Source of the DNA: Parus major
Taxonomy: Eukaryota > Chordata > Aves > Passeriformes > Paridae
NCBI RefSeq assembly: GCF_001522545.3
Contig: NC_031799.1
Location: 46,939,929-47,003,928, forward strand
DNA: 64,000 nucleotides
Direction: 5' to 3'
Shown here: positions 35,737 to 48,200 of the stretch, in pieces
How the letters are laid out: each line of letters starts with the position of its first letter
Position numbering within the stretch: position 1 is the stretch's first letter
Notes under the pieces: generated by a model
Database searches by the model: none
Seen by the model: the letters and a program-made list of their open reading frames with translations, nothing else
Told to the model about the DNA's origin: nothing
Program-made: the position numbers and the translations under genes

Positions 35737-35898
35737 TAAAAAAAGAGAAAAGAAAAAGGAAAATAAAGGAAAAAAAAAGAAAATAAATATAAAAAGAAAA
35801 TAAATAGAAAAAAAAGAAAAAAGAGAAAATAATAATAAAAAGAAAAAAATGAAAAAGAGAAAAAAGAGAAAAAAAAGAAAAGCATAAAAAGGGTGGGA
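35737..35898 (+). repeat. A-rich polypurine tract
   Basis: About 160 bp made almost only of A with scattered G and a few T (units such as AAAAGAAAATAA). The minus-strand translation is a Phe/Leu-rich open frame of 131 codons, which is an artefact. Long polypurine runs can form triplex DNA. Confidence 0.9.
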
Positions 35899-36852
35899 TA
35901 AATCCTCCACTGGTACAAAATGTAACCATTTGAATGCAACAGACTTTCATCAAAAGCATGCTCTTACAAAACAGATGACGGTTTCACAAAATGACTCTGT
36001 TCTGTATCCGTCATGATTAATGAGTAATTCCTCACAGTGAGTCCACATGAACAGAAGAAAACCATTTTTGGTTCCTGTTTTCACAGAGCATTGTCTTCCA
36101 CCAATGATACAGTAGCAAAATACAATCCTGATGCACTTTTTATATTCTCCAATTTTCTGAGTTTAGAGACATTGCCAGAATTTTCCCCTTCAGCTATGAT
36201 AAATAGAACACTTCACTAATGCTGTAGAACCCCGCTATATTTATTTCTGTCTTCTGTCCAGCATCTTATTTGTTCTCTCTTGGAGACACAAGCAGAATAT
36301 CACTGAAAAGGTTTAGCTAATTTACTTCTTTATTTATTTTCTATTGAAGAAGCATTAATTCACTAGCAGCATATCAGTAGAAAGCAGAGTCTGAAGCCTC
36401 AGAGAAATGCAGCAAAACACCAGGGATCTATAACTTCTGCTGGGGAAAGAGCTGTAATTTGTTGCCACATCCCTAACAGATCCATTTATGGATTAGGTAG
36501 AGATAATAAGAAAAGAGCAGATTCATATATCCATTCTTTAAGAGCAAACATAGGACCAGGAAGTAATTTTGATTTATTGGAGAACAGTGGAAAACAATTT
36601 CTGCAACCAGTAAACCACACCCTCAAAAGGGTTAGGTCAGTACATCCCAGTAAAATGTCTAAGTATGTTTTAGTTAGACTTTAACACAGTGTTAATAACT
36701 GGTAGTGTTAAATGGAGCATTACAGAGCATGCCGTATCACTGCTTCATCACTTTTGTTAGAACCCACACTGCAAAAACCAAAAAATTTTTGAGTCACATA
36801 TTGTCCAATTAGCCTCTTGAATTGTCATTTTTATATTTCACAATTATTGAAA

Positions 36853-36853
<1 letters not shown>
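35899..36853. other. Unassigned AT-rich sequence
   Basis: Unique-looking DNA between two simple repeats. No exon or repeat family recognised. Confidence 0.3.

Positions 36854-36908
<55 letters not shown>
36854..36908 (+). repeat. (CTAT)n microsatellite
   Basis: Between 13 and 14 uninterrupted copies of the tetramer CTAT. The perfect structure suggests that it is variable between individuals. Confidence 0.95.
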
Positions 36909-39900
36909 CTGATCAGTTGCAGATCTAGGGTTAAAATTGGGCTGGTTTTTAATTGATTTATAAAATACTCAAGTTCAAATAGGTAGATCAGGGTAAATAC
37001 ATTTTATAATTTTACAAAAGTTATTCTGAAATTCACTGGGGGTTGGGGGGTGGAGCTGTAGTATTTTGTTTCTCTATCAACTTCATGATTTTTGAAGAAG
37101 ATGCAAAAGACCACATGAGGCTACTCCTTACCTGCACCTTCTGGAGCAGCTTAGCTTAAAGTATTGTGGAAAGCCTCCTTATCAGAGTTTTTTTGCAGAT
37201 GAGTAATGTAAGGATGCTGCAAGCTGTTAAAAAAGGGTGGTGGTGGTGTTCTCCTAGCTCTCCAATCGTCCATCTGGAGACTACAGCTGTACAGCTGAAA
37301 GAGAAGACAAATAAGACTTAATAGAAATAACACAGGAAGTGGTGCAAATGTTCTTGCTGCTCATGTTTCCCCTTCTTATCTCCAAGGGAACCTGGACATA
37401 TGGGATGTTCCATGGCATTGAACACTATATATGTAAAATTGAACAGAAAAATAATTTATTTTTTTGAAAGATAACTAACAAATGAAAGCTTGTGAATTTA
37501 CGAACACATAAGTTCTTAGAAAAGTTAGACTTTTTTTGGTTGTTACATTGATGATCTTTGGCAGCGTCTCTCTAGAAATTTCTGAAGTGTAGGAAGTAAG
37601 TTAAATTTAACTGGATGGGGTTAAAAGGCCTTTCCTTAGTGGCAAATTATTTTATCACAGTGTATGTTAGAAGTTGGTTTCTTAGCATTCATCTGAAATC
37701 TACAGTATTGAACAAGATATTGGTCTAAATATGCCTGAGGCCAAAGGCAGGATAACAACTTCTATATAATTGTAGGTTTGCTAAGTTGTCCTGAGACAGC
37801 AAGATGAGCATTTTCTCTTTTTAACTATTTGTTATTCATTTCTGGATTAAATAATCACTTTAGAAACTCACTTGCACGGCAAAATTAAATGCATTTTTCT
37901 TGTGGCTTTTCTTTCCGCTGCTGTTGTGAAGGAAGATGACTGTGTGATCATGGTGGGGAGCAGTAACACATGGTGGGGAGTTCTCAGACAGAGGCATAGC
38001 ACTTCTCAAGTCATCATAAAAATACATCACAATAACATGGTGTCAAGAGTACTTGCATGTTTGATAATTTTGTAAGGCTAATGCTGATACTTCTTCAACA
38101 GTATTATCTATCTTTCTCAGGGGAAAAAAGCCCCCCGGAGACACAGGTTACAGGTGTTATAGCACCAAGATTCAAAAGCAAGATGTAATATGCATGTGGA
38201 GACTAATGTGGCTTTTCTTGTTTCTCGGGTTCCCAGCAGAGTTAAACATCCCACATAGCAGATGTTGGTTTGAGCTTTGGCTGTAAATTAGCCACTATTC
38301 AAGCAGCATCTGAAGAACATCCTATGCCTTTGAATTAAAATGTGTTTTAGAAATGCAAGGTAATTTTTTTTTTCTTCACTTTTTACCAACCCTTTAGTTT
38401 TGGGACCTGTCTTTCATAAATGTGTGCTCTTGAACTGTGAACTGACAGGAGTGAGAAAATTTTACGAATTAGAGGACATGATTATGCTTGGGTCCCTTTT
38501 ATGGCCTCTTTGCTGGTCTTTGGGATGGCCTTGTTTCCCCTAACCTAGTGTTTAAGTCCTGCCTGTCTCCTAGGCAGTCTGTATGAACCTCAAACACAAT
38601 CCAGTAACTCCTTCCTACAGCTAATGGACTCATTTATAGAAAAGCCAACACACAAACCCAAGCCCCAAAGGCTTGTAACACACCAGTCAGAGTGTCCTGT
38701 CTGAAAAAGCACAGGAGTGCAGTAGGAAGGAGAGATTTATGCAGCTTGATTGATCTCTTCTTCTCTGAATTGCAGCATTATTGAATATCTTTCATTACAG
38801 AGGTGTTTTGCAGAGCAAAACAAGTTCAGACAAAACTTTGAAATGGCTTCTCTGCATGCCTCTCTGTACTATTTGTCTATTTATTTTGGGGAGATAATTA
38901 CACTGGCACTAAAGTGAGCAGTTGCAGAGGGATTGGAAGGATAAGGCCAGTGAAAGAGGTGAATTTGTTTATATGACTGTAAATCATGAGGGATGGCTAC
39001 TAAAACGGAGATAATAATAGTAATAATAACAATAACAAAAATAATAACAAAAATTACTGGCAGTTTTTGCATACAATTTCTGTAAAGTGCAGGATCCTCA
39101 TGGACTTCAGCTGATTCTTTTTGATCTATGAAGCTTATCCCTGAACCACCTCCTCAGCGGGAGTCTGCAGGATGCTTTTGGTAGTGCCTGGGGCATTAAG
39201 TGTTCTTGTTTCTCCCAGTATATGTTCACTAACCATTTGCAAAGCCCACTGAAGATGATGGAAAAATATCTGTCCACTGATGTGAGGGACTGTTGACCCA
39301 GTTTTCACTGCATAAATTACTGATTTCATCCCAGAGTCTGGCAAAAACACTCCATATTTTCTATGCACAGCATACACACTGCTTATTTCTTCTGATTTGT
39401 TTTTGTGCTTTTAATGGGGAAGTGGTAGGGATAAAGAGAAAGGAAATGAAAAGGAGCAAACTCAGAATTCCTGCCAGCCAATACAGGATGGGCACTTTTC
39501 CAGAGCAGTATATTACCTAAAAAAATCATTGTCCTCACTGGTTCTGAAGAGACAGATGAATTCAGGATCCAGAAAATAAAATTGTTATAGCTCCATAATT
39601 GCATCTTTCACAACTTCAGTATCATAATGAGTCTTGTGGACTTGGCATCAAGCCCAGCAGCAGATGTCTTGCACTGCATTGACATATAGTGTGATGAGAC
39701 CCAGGACAGAAGCATAATTTTGCAGCAGGCACGTGAAATTTTTTTTTTTGCAGTCATTTTATACAATCCTGAGGACTACATTTTGGAAGCAGGAGCAGGG
39801 CTGCTTTGATACCTGTGAGCACAAATGACTTTAGATGAAGATAAGGGCTGGGTTGCAGCATCCTTTTGTTACACCCAAGACTCACAGGGAGGATCTTGAA

Positions 39901-40622
39901 TGGAGTGATGGCTGATAAGCTGTCATAGCAGACAACATTGTTTCAAATACCTCCTCGCTCTTTTTTTTTTTTAGTTTTTGGTTTTTTGGGGTTTTTTTTA
40001 GTTTTTAAAATTTGGATTGTAAATTTCCTTCTGATGATTATTAAGGACCAAATCTTCACAAGTATGCCTACTGATATTTTTTATTGCTAGTGCTGCATTA
40101 ATACCTTGTAGTCAGTCCTGTAAACAGAATATTCCTGTGTATAGACATCAGGGCTACTGCACAATGGGAACCCAGTGTGTTTGTTGTGTTAGTAGGGACT
40201 CCATTTACTAGCTTCTGCAAAGCCTGCATAATCAGTTCACCCCTGTCATGAGTAGTTTTCCCCTGAACTGCAATATTTTGCTCCTACAAGTACTTTGTGC
40301 AAGAAGGAGGAACATGCCTTACCATGTTGCAGGCACACCTGGTAGGCAAGTCTGAATTCATAGTTCCTTTGCATTAGAAAACTTGTCTCCTGGCTAAGAA
40401 ACAGGATATCTTGGCCATGGTCACAAACCTGCATTAACTGGTGCTATCTCAGAAAGCAGAGTCTTGCCCTTGGCTCTGTTCTCCTTTTCTCTCATATCAG
40501 TGAAAGCAATTGTATGGTTGCTTGGTGGATCTCTCCAGAGAAGTGAAGCAGACAAAATACTTCCTTGCTTTTACCCCTTAGCTTTATATTGGACTTTCTT
40601 CACTCCGAGGTGCAAAAATGAG
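36909..40622. other. Unassigned gene-poor sequence
   Basis: No gene. It holds T-rich runs at 39738-39750 and 39961-40010, an (AATA/AACA)n-like stretch at 39009-39052 and a 12-bp duplicated catggtggggag at 37949 and 37969. A plus-strand frame at 37872-38075 starts with a hydrophobic stretch that mimics a signal peptide but has no other support. Confidence 0.3.
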
Positions 40623-40845
40623 AGATTCACAGAATCACACAATGGGTGATGTTGGACAGGGTCAGTGGAGGCTGTCCAACCTCTCTGCTCAAGCATAGAG
40701 CATGTTACTCAGGATTGTGTCCAGGCAGCTTTTGACTTTCTCCAGAGAAGGAGACTCCACACAATCTCAGTGCTCAGTCATCCTCACCATAAAGCTCTTT
40801 CCTCATTTTTGGGTGGAACATCCTGGCTTTGTTTGTTCTATCATG
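40623..40845 (-). mobile_element. CR1 3'-end fragment
   Basis: The plus strand starts attcacagaatcacacaatg and continues with gaggctgtccaacctctctg and ctccagagaaggagactccac, the complement of the CR1 3' end. It is 5'-truncated at about 220 bp. Confidence 0.85.
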
Positions 40846-42280
40846 AGGATGTGGAAGGCTGAAATGCTACCAAGCCAAGCAGTCAGGTAAAGGGCAGATG
40901 CAAAGCTGTTTATGCTGTTGAGAAATGGCAATGCCCACTTAACACAATGGTGAAATTCTGCCTGAGGTTCACTCTTCAGTGCTCTCACAAATTGCATTAC
41001 CTGTGACTGACAGCTTCTTTGATAAAGGGAGGGTGATATTTTCCCCTTTTTCTGTAATTTTTCAGTGTAATTTTGAGATGCTGAGGGTGGAGGCTGTCTC
41101 CTCTGAGGTATTTGTACGCTGTCTTGCAAAACACGGCCCCGATTTAGTCTGGACTTCTTCAGGCTCTTATAATGCAAAGACTAGAAACCAATAAAAAGTG
41201 GAGGAAGTAGAAGAAGGAAGCTGTAATGATACACAGCACAGCTCTCTGCACTTCAACAGTGTTGGGGAAGATCTGTGAAAAGATAATTTTTGAAGGTACA
41301 TTTTTGTTTTAGGGATCTGTCCTTTTCTCACTATGCAGTCATGAAGAAGAGGTAAGTCATGTGTCCTTTGTGTCTGAAGAAAATGTCAGGAAGTCTTTCT
41401 AGGAAGTAGCCATAGAGAAGTGTCATGACAGAACACTTCATGCATTAGTTGCATTCAAGAGCACGGCCACTGGTTTGCTAACAGCTTGCACATGTGTTGC
41501 AGAAACTGGCCATCATTAATTGGCTGGCTATTTCCAATATAAGGCAGCAGTTCCTAAAATCTTATGTGTGCCAGGGGAAAGATGCTGAGTTCCTGCCTCT
41601 CTAGAGACAGGGTCATTGCATTCTTTGATACAGTCTGTAAGAAATCTTCTTCTCATCCTGAACTGTTTTCTTTTCCAGTGTGAAAATACATCTAATATCA
41701 CATCATGTCTCATAAATGTTCATAAGGTAGTGAAAACATCAAGAAAGGTGAGGAAGAGAGGACCCCTTGGTAAACAGTTATTTATTTAATGTGATCATTA
41801 TCTCCAATAGGAGAAAGCAAGACTTATCAGTACTGCTGTTGGAACATAAGTAATAACATTAATGACATAGTACTTGAGAATAATTGAGACCTCAAGGGAA
41901 AGGATGATGGAGAGATATGTGGTAGGTAAATACAGAGTGAAAAAAATCTTAAATAAGATTGACAAGCAATAACATTTAACAATTTTTATGGGAAAAGAAA
42001 GAAATTACTTTAATACCATTTTAAAAGGGAAAAAACCAATCTGGTTTACACAGCTCAATTTCTTCAGGCAGGAATTTTACCTGCTAAAAGGGGATTTGAA
42101 CTAGCGATTGTTGTGGCTTCCAGCAAAAGTCTTATTTTGAAAAACCTAAATTAATGTTCCTTCTCAGTTGTTAATTTGATTTTACTGCTACTGAGCTGGC
42201 AAAATGTACATGTTGCTCTGCTGTATTCTCTGCAAAACAGCTGCGTATCTGCCAGACAATTGTAAAAGCTGCTGATGTAT
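40846..42280. other. Unassigned sequence
   Basis: No gene or repeat recognised. The stretch 41760-42100 is strongly AT-rich. Confidence 0.3.
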
Positions 42281-42721
42281 AATGGGTGCTGAACTGGAGA
42301 CAGGTGGGTCTCTCTGCACTTGGGAGTCAAGTCCTCCATGAGCTCCAGTGGGCCCATGGGAATCTCATGAGGTTTAACAAGAACAAGTTCAAGGTGCTGC
42401 ACCTGGGTCAGGACAACCCCCATCATCATCAGCACTGGCTGGGGCTGAGCAGATGGAGAGCAGCCCTCTGAGAAGGCCTTGGGGGTGCTGCTGGGTGAGA
42501 GGCTGGACATGACCCAGCCATGGGCACTCCCAGCCCAGAGAGCCAAACTTGTCCTGGGCTGCATCCAAAGCAGCGTGGGCAGCAGGGGAGGGAGGGGATT
42601 CTGTCCCTCTGCTCTGCTCTGGTGAGACCCCACCTGGAACCCTGCATCCAGCTCTGGGGGCCCAGCACAGGAAGGACATGGAACTGCTGGAGTGAGTTCA
42701 GAGGAGGGACACCGGATTAAT
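42281..42721 (+). mobile_element. CR1 LINE fragment (ORF2 end and start of 3' region)
   Basis: The plus strand codes the CR1 ORF2 C-terminal stretch MRFNKNKFKVLHLGQDNP and then reads through gcagccctctgagaaggcc, gggtgctgctgggtgagagg and catccagctctgggggccc. It stops before the terminal CR1 segment, so both ends are missing. It is GC-rich compared with its surroundings and relatively well preserved. Open frames on the opposite strand (42151-42633) are by-products. Confidence 0.85.
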
Positions 42722-43320
42722 CAGTACAAGGAAGAGCTGAAAGAATTGCTTGTTGGTTCCTGAAGCAGCTGGTTTCCACCAGGATGAATGAGATGAAACT
42801 GCTGGTGGAATATAGGGAATAAATATGGAATAGGGCAGACAATTGTATGGTGCTGCCAGAGGAGACACTTCCATTCATCTCCAGGCTCAGAGAGCAGAGG
42901 GCAGTCTTTTGACTTGAGGCTTGTTTGTTTTGGACTGTCACAAATTATTTTTGATCTTTAACATAAAGGCAATATGCCTTCAGTGGACGAGTGTCAGTGA
43001 AACACTTTTGTATATAAGGAATAAATGCAGTGGTTTGGTCATTATCTTGTTCATCTCCAACTATTCATTTAATTCACATCTCCCCCTTGGCTATGCTGGC
43101 AGGTAAGCCTCAGACTTTGCATGGTATCCTTCAGCCAGGGTGCATAGATGAGAAAGGAGCCAGCTCCATTTGAGTCTCCTTTTTCATGTCCTGTCCTGTG
43201 AGCTGGTGACATCAGCACAAAGAAAGAAGCATTCTCAGAGCCGGAAAATAAATGTAAAAAAAAAAATATTCATCCAGACACATACCTGACTAAATAGGAA
43301 TGAGTCTGTTCTTTCTCTAT
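42722..43320. other. Unassigned sequence
   Basis: No exon found. The first ~180 bp may be further decayed CR1 sequence. Nothing is recognisable after that. Confidence 0.3.
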
Positions 43321-43480
43321 TCACAGAATCACAGAATCACTAGGTTGGAAGAGACCTTCAATATCATCAAGTCCAACCCATGCCCTAACACCTCAACTAA
43401 ACCATGGCACTGAGTGCTGCATCCAGTCTGTTTTTAAACACATCCAGGGATGGTGACTCCACCCCTGCTGTTGCTTGATT
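43321..43480 (-). mobile_element. CR1 3'-end fragment, well preserved
   Basis: The plus strand reads tcacagaatcacagaatcac, then ggttggaagagaccttcaa, atcaagtccaacccatgcc and accatggcactgagtgctgc. This is the clearest CR1 terminus in the window and among the least diverged, so it is probably one of the younger insertions. Confidence 0.95.
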
Positions 43481-44729
43481 AATTTTGTGGAGATACATGT
43501 CAGTAGGACTTCAGGGAACTGCTCCAGAGGGGAGAGGCTGGCAAGATGGAATAAAACACTTGAGGGACCTGTAAGTCATACAGCAATTTTCTCACAGTGC
43601 TAGCTGGTGGAGACATCACTGGAGAGTCCAACAAACCTGAAAGCAGAGTCCCTTTGGTCTGAGCTGAGGAAGCCAACTCTGCAGAGGGGATTGGGTTTGA
43701 GTTTTTCAATGTCTGGAAGAAAGGGATTATGTGACAGGCAAGTTACATGAGTGATTGTTGGCGTGTTCTTGTGGGGCTGAAATGTAACACAGAACTGTCC
43801 AAGAGAAGCTGGCTTCAACAGATTGTCTTCTCATACAGGCACACACAGCACAGAGATGTACAAGCCTGGAAAGGCATTTTACCTTCTGCTACGTAGGGCC
43901 AAGACACAGCCCCTAATAACAGGCTACAGTACACATCACCATAAAAATTCCTTCACAAAGGAATTGCATCTCAGGAATAAAAATCCCACCCTCTTCATCT
44001 CAGGAATTTATAATTCTTTCTGAGCAAGTAGTGGTAAAGAGCAGGCCTGTGTTCTGAGGGGCTGTTGAGTTACCATGTGCATCCAGGGCTCGCTCCTTCC
44101 CTGGTGCCTGCTTCTGCCAGGGGTTGGAAACAGATGGCCAGTTATTTCCCAGTGACATCTGGGTTTTAGCCCCAGGAAGTATATGCAGGGATAGATGGAG
44201 GAGTGGTTGGGAGGATGTGTAGCCTGAATCACAGTCTGTGCCCAAGGTGAAAGCCTGGCCAGGGGTAGGACCAGCCCTGGCTGGCCTGTTGGTGAGTAAA
44301 TATTCTGCAGAGCACCACTGAGACCAAGAAAGAGAAGCCCAGAACCCTTTGAGGGGATGGTGAGAAGGGACCTCAGGCCACATAAGAACTTAAGAATGCC
44401 CAGAAGTTTGGGAAACAACCTACAAGGAAAGAAACATAGAGCACAGCTAACTTCTCTCTTTTGCTTCCATGTCTGCCTTTCCTGTAAAACCGGTAAGCCC
44501 TCAAGAAGATTGGAGATTCTCTTAAGCTTAAGGTCTTTCAACAGGATAGAGGTGCTGAGAATAGGTAAAGAACACATTTAGCTGTGGACTTCTGTTCTGC
44601 AAAATATCTGGAAAGCTTCAAGGGTTGATTATCACACAAACCCATCTTATTTGCTTGTTTATTTTCTTATTTGTAGCTGTTAAAAGACTTTTTCCAAAAC
44701 TGTTCAACTATTCCCAGGAATTTTCTCCC
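43481..44729. other. Unassigned sequence with the longest minus-strand open frame outside a repeat
   Basis: A frame on the minus strand at 44008-44577 is open for 189 codons, with an overlapping 127-codon frame in another phase. The composition (many Leu, Pro, Ser and Gln) and the double open frames point to a local shortage of stop codons more than to a gene. No domain was recognised. Confidence 0.25.
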
Positions 44730-44737
44730 ACCCCCCC

Positions 44738-44780
44738 AATTTTATTTATTTATTCTTTTTTTTTTTAAATAAATAAATAT
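44738..44780. repeat. AT-rich inverted repeat (possible hairpin)
   Basis: A TTTATTTATTTATT arm and an AAATAAATAAATA arm are separated by a run of T, giving arms of about 12-13 bp. A run of seven C lies just to the left. Probably simple-sequence DNA. Confidence 0.7.
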
Positions 44781-44825
44781 GTTTTTATTTTAATCTAGGC
44801 TTCCACTGAAGCTCTGCTAAAGAGG

Positions 44826-45257
44826 TGATGCCTTGAGAGGCTACCTAGAACAGAGGCTAGACAGAGTTAAAGAATAAAGTAGATATTTATTAAAAGGTTT
44901 TAAAGGATACACCTTGGGCAGTACAAGAGCCTGGCCAGGGCTGCACCTAAGATGAACCCAAAATGGGGACAAAATGGATGACTGGTCATGAAGTCCTACA
45001 CTTTTATAAATTTTGATCCATTTACATATTAGGGTTAATTGTCAAATTACAACTTCAGGTTATGAAGTCCCATCCTTCTTGTTTTCTCTCTTCAGTCCAC
45101 CATTGTTTATGCTTTTGGGCCTGAAACTTGTAATGGTTGTCCTTGGTCTCAAGCCAGAAAAGGAAGAGAGCTCACTAATACTTAATATGAAGATTGAAAC
45201 TACACACCAAGGCAGCACAGAATATGAAAAATATGAAAGCTAAAACTTAAGGTGTCA
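44826..45257 (-). mobile_element. Solo endogenous-retrovirus LTR, 432 bp, with short target duplication
   Basis: The segment starts TGATGCC and ends GGTGTCA, giving TG...CA ends that are imperfect inverted repeats. It is flanked on both sides by gagg (44822-44825 and 45258-45261), which fits a 4-bp target-site duplication. Read on the minus strand it has a TATA-like TTTATAAAAG near 45001 and an AATAAA near 44886, then ends in a CTCAAGGCATCA-type U5. No retroviral genes are attached, so it is a solo LTR left by recombination between two LTRs. Confidence 0.65.
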
Positions 45258-48200
45258 GAGGTAGCACCTTTGAGTCTGGCTTCTGGCATTTTTCTCTCCT
45301 TGCATTACATCTACATATCCTGAGGTGACTTTTGAGGGTGGTTTGTCAATTTCAAGTGATAGCTGTAGCGCAGAGAGGGCAGAATTGATAAGACATGATT
45401 TCCTAGTTTCAGTCTCCAAACATGGCCACAGTAGTCCAGTGCAGAGAGAAGTTTGTTGGAACTAAGCCAAACAAAGACTACTGTCTTTGGAAGCTCCTGT
45501 GGGAACACAGATGTCAGTTGCAGAAACCAAAGACTCATCTATCACTGTATATTTCTGGAACTGATGCTTTTATGCACAAAGCTGCTAAATATAGCCTCTA
45601 CCAGCCTTTCTTCCACAACATAAATGACAAGGGCAACAGCAGAGGCTTGCTTTTATTAAGAAGGTACTGACACTGAGTGAGATTATTACCTCAGGATGGA
45701 TATTTGTGAGGCATTTTGGTTGCAACTGGAATGAAAAAACAGAATTGAAGAGTATTTTACTCAGATGGTTTTTATGCTATCTACAGTAGTCCACCATAGC
45801 CAGTATAAAAATACTCCTGGGAAATACCTTGGAGAAAAAATAATATTTTTGATTGATGAACATCATTATTTAACTATGCACAATGATACATACAGAATAA
45901 TTTTAGTCTTCACAGTAAATGTGCACATTCTAAATTCATTTCAGTGCAAGACTTAATGAGACTGTCCTTGGCAGTATGCATCCCCAGAACCAGTTTAGCT
46001 GTACCTGTATGTCAATTAATCTCAAATTCATTACTCTCATTGACAAAAGTCCCTCCAGGCTAGCAGTGCCAAAGCTGGATGATGCAGGGGATTTTCTGTT
46101 CTGATTGTTGCCAGGTGATAACTGAAGCAAATGCAGGTCTCAACACTCTGTGTTCCCTTCTGTAGGCAAGGAAAGATTACCAAAGAGAATTTAGACCACA
46201 TATTTTGCACTCCAATTTTTCCTTAAGTAGCAGAGTAGATTAAAGGAGCCAGGATCCCTTCCTGAAATGTAAGAAGTGGCTGCAGAGAAAACTTGTGAGT
46301 AGCCACTCTCAGGACCTGTTCTTTCGCTCAGCTCCTTCAGAACTGAACCTCCACAGGGATGGAGAGAAGTCAATACTACTTCTCTCTGCATATAAGGAGC
46401 TCTTCTCTGTATAACGAGCAGGCTCTGTGTTGCTGTGGAGCTATTTGCTCCAGCCATCCTGCTCTGCATTTTCAAACCCAGTTAGAAGGATCACAGGCTT
46501 ACTCTCACTTGCAGGGAAATGAACTAAGTTCAGTTCAATATCTTTTCAAAGGGGAATGTGATATGTATCTATACAGTCTTTAAGCAAGTTGATCTTATTA
46601 TTTAACTCTTCAACACTCACAAAATCATAAAGTTCCAGATTTGTTAGTCCATGTGATCTGGACAGAGAGTGCAAGGAGCACTTGCTTTCAAGTCCTCATC
46701 AGATTTTTGTGGTTGCTTTTGAAAGGACACATCAAACTTACTTTTGGATATTGCTTTTATATCCTTTACAAATCATCAGTTATTTAGAAACAGTCCTTTT
46801 CCTTGGGTTCATGCTTACTTTGTCCCTCATAGATCTTACATCAAATTGCTGCTCATTATCTATTTTTCCTTGTGTGAAATACATTTGAGATGTCTGTTCT
46901 TGCTAGACTAACAAAAAAGATCAGTATGTGTGATGTTCCACAGATTTCTAGCCACCTTGCAGGTGTGTTGATTGCAGGATCTGTAGGCTCATCGGGGCAC
47001 TGGGCTGGTGATTGTGACAAAAATCGCACTTCCTTTGAATTTGCTGCTGGAAGTGGTGTCCTGGGAGAGATCTGTGTTTCATCTGGTATTCACATATGGA
47101 GTGACATATTCACTTATTCTTTATGCCTTTAATTTTTTGCCTTTTGACTTTAAGTCTTTGCAAGCTTATATATAACTGATGCTTATGTATAACTGAGATG
47201 TTTGTTGTGTTTTGTGAGATTTCAGTTCTGGGTACATCTTAAAAACCTAATTGCCAGTGGTCACTGAGGTCAAGAATTTAGGCAACACATAGTTTGAGGC
47301 CCTTAGGAAGATAACTACTAAAACTTGCATTAACTTTCTAGTGTCCTAGCTCATTTCCAGAATCTATAAGCAGTGATCTCTTAAGAAGTAAACAAGAGCT
47401 GGGGAGTGCAGCTAATCACAGGACAGGATGGGTAATTGAGTATTTTCAAATATAAGCTAAAGGAATAATGATGCAAAAGGTGCCCTGTATTATTGGGTAT
47501 GGAAAGTAAAGTTAAAGTTTTCTTCCCGGCTGACCTGAGAAGCAGTTAAGCTATTTTATCTGTACAGTTGTTTGAACAGAAAGGAGGGGTGAAAAAATCA
47601 ATGATGAGGTTTGTTCTGCATCATGTTCTGGAAGGTAATACCTCATATAATTATTAAATACCTTTTAAGACAGACATAAAAAATCTCTAAAAATTTTCAA
47701 GATTATGAACCAGACAGATATTGCTGGCAAGTACAATTATACGCTCAGAGGATACAACTGTGAATCTTTACAAGGTCAGTATTGACTTTCTTACTCTTAG
47801 TTCCGTGCTGCTAAAACCCATCCTTCCACTCTGCAGGGTGTCAGCAAGACAGCTGTGAAGTATGACTTGAAAAGAAAAAGGATGAGAATGAAGCAAAAGT
47901 CTTGCAAAAATTTGCTCACATTTATCTGGCCTTCCAACAGTTACAGCTTACCTGACACAGCTACTGTGCCTCTGGTCGGCTGTTTTAAAAATGAAATGAG
48001 CCAAAGTGTTTCTACTTGGCTGCAGAAGAAATAGATCAAGGTCTCTCAGACATCTAGCACTTAAAACACTTCACTTCACAAAAGTGTATTGAGAAAAGCT
48101 CTGCAAAGATTCTTGAGTGATAAGGGGTTTTTCTCATCTTTCACCACCGAACAACAAATATCCCTGAGGCTGAGACTGCAGACTGTAGTCTGGACTGCAT

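Noticed and set aside
35515..35910. 131-codon minus-strand frame rich in Phe, Leu and Ile-Pro-Phe-His-Ser
   Set aside because: It is the translation of the GGAAT array and the polypurine tract, not a gene.
37872..38075. 67-codon frame starting with a signal-peptide-like hydrophobic segment
   Set aside because: There is no promoter, splice or homology support, and short hydrophobic N-termini are common by chance in T-rich DNA.
42151..42633. 160-codon minus-strand frame
   Set aside because: It runs antisense to a CR1 fragment whose plus strand matches the LINE.
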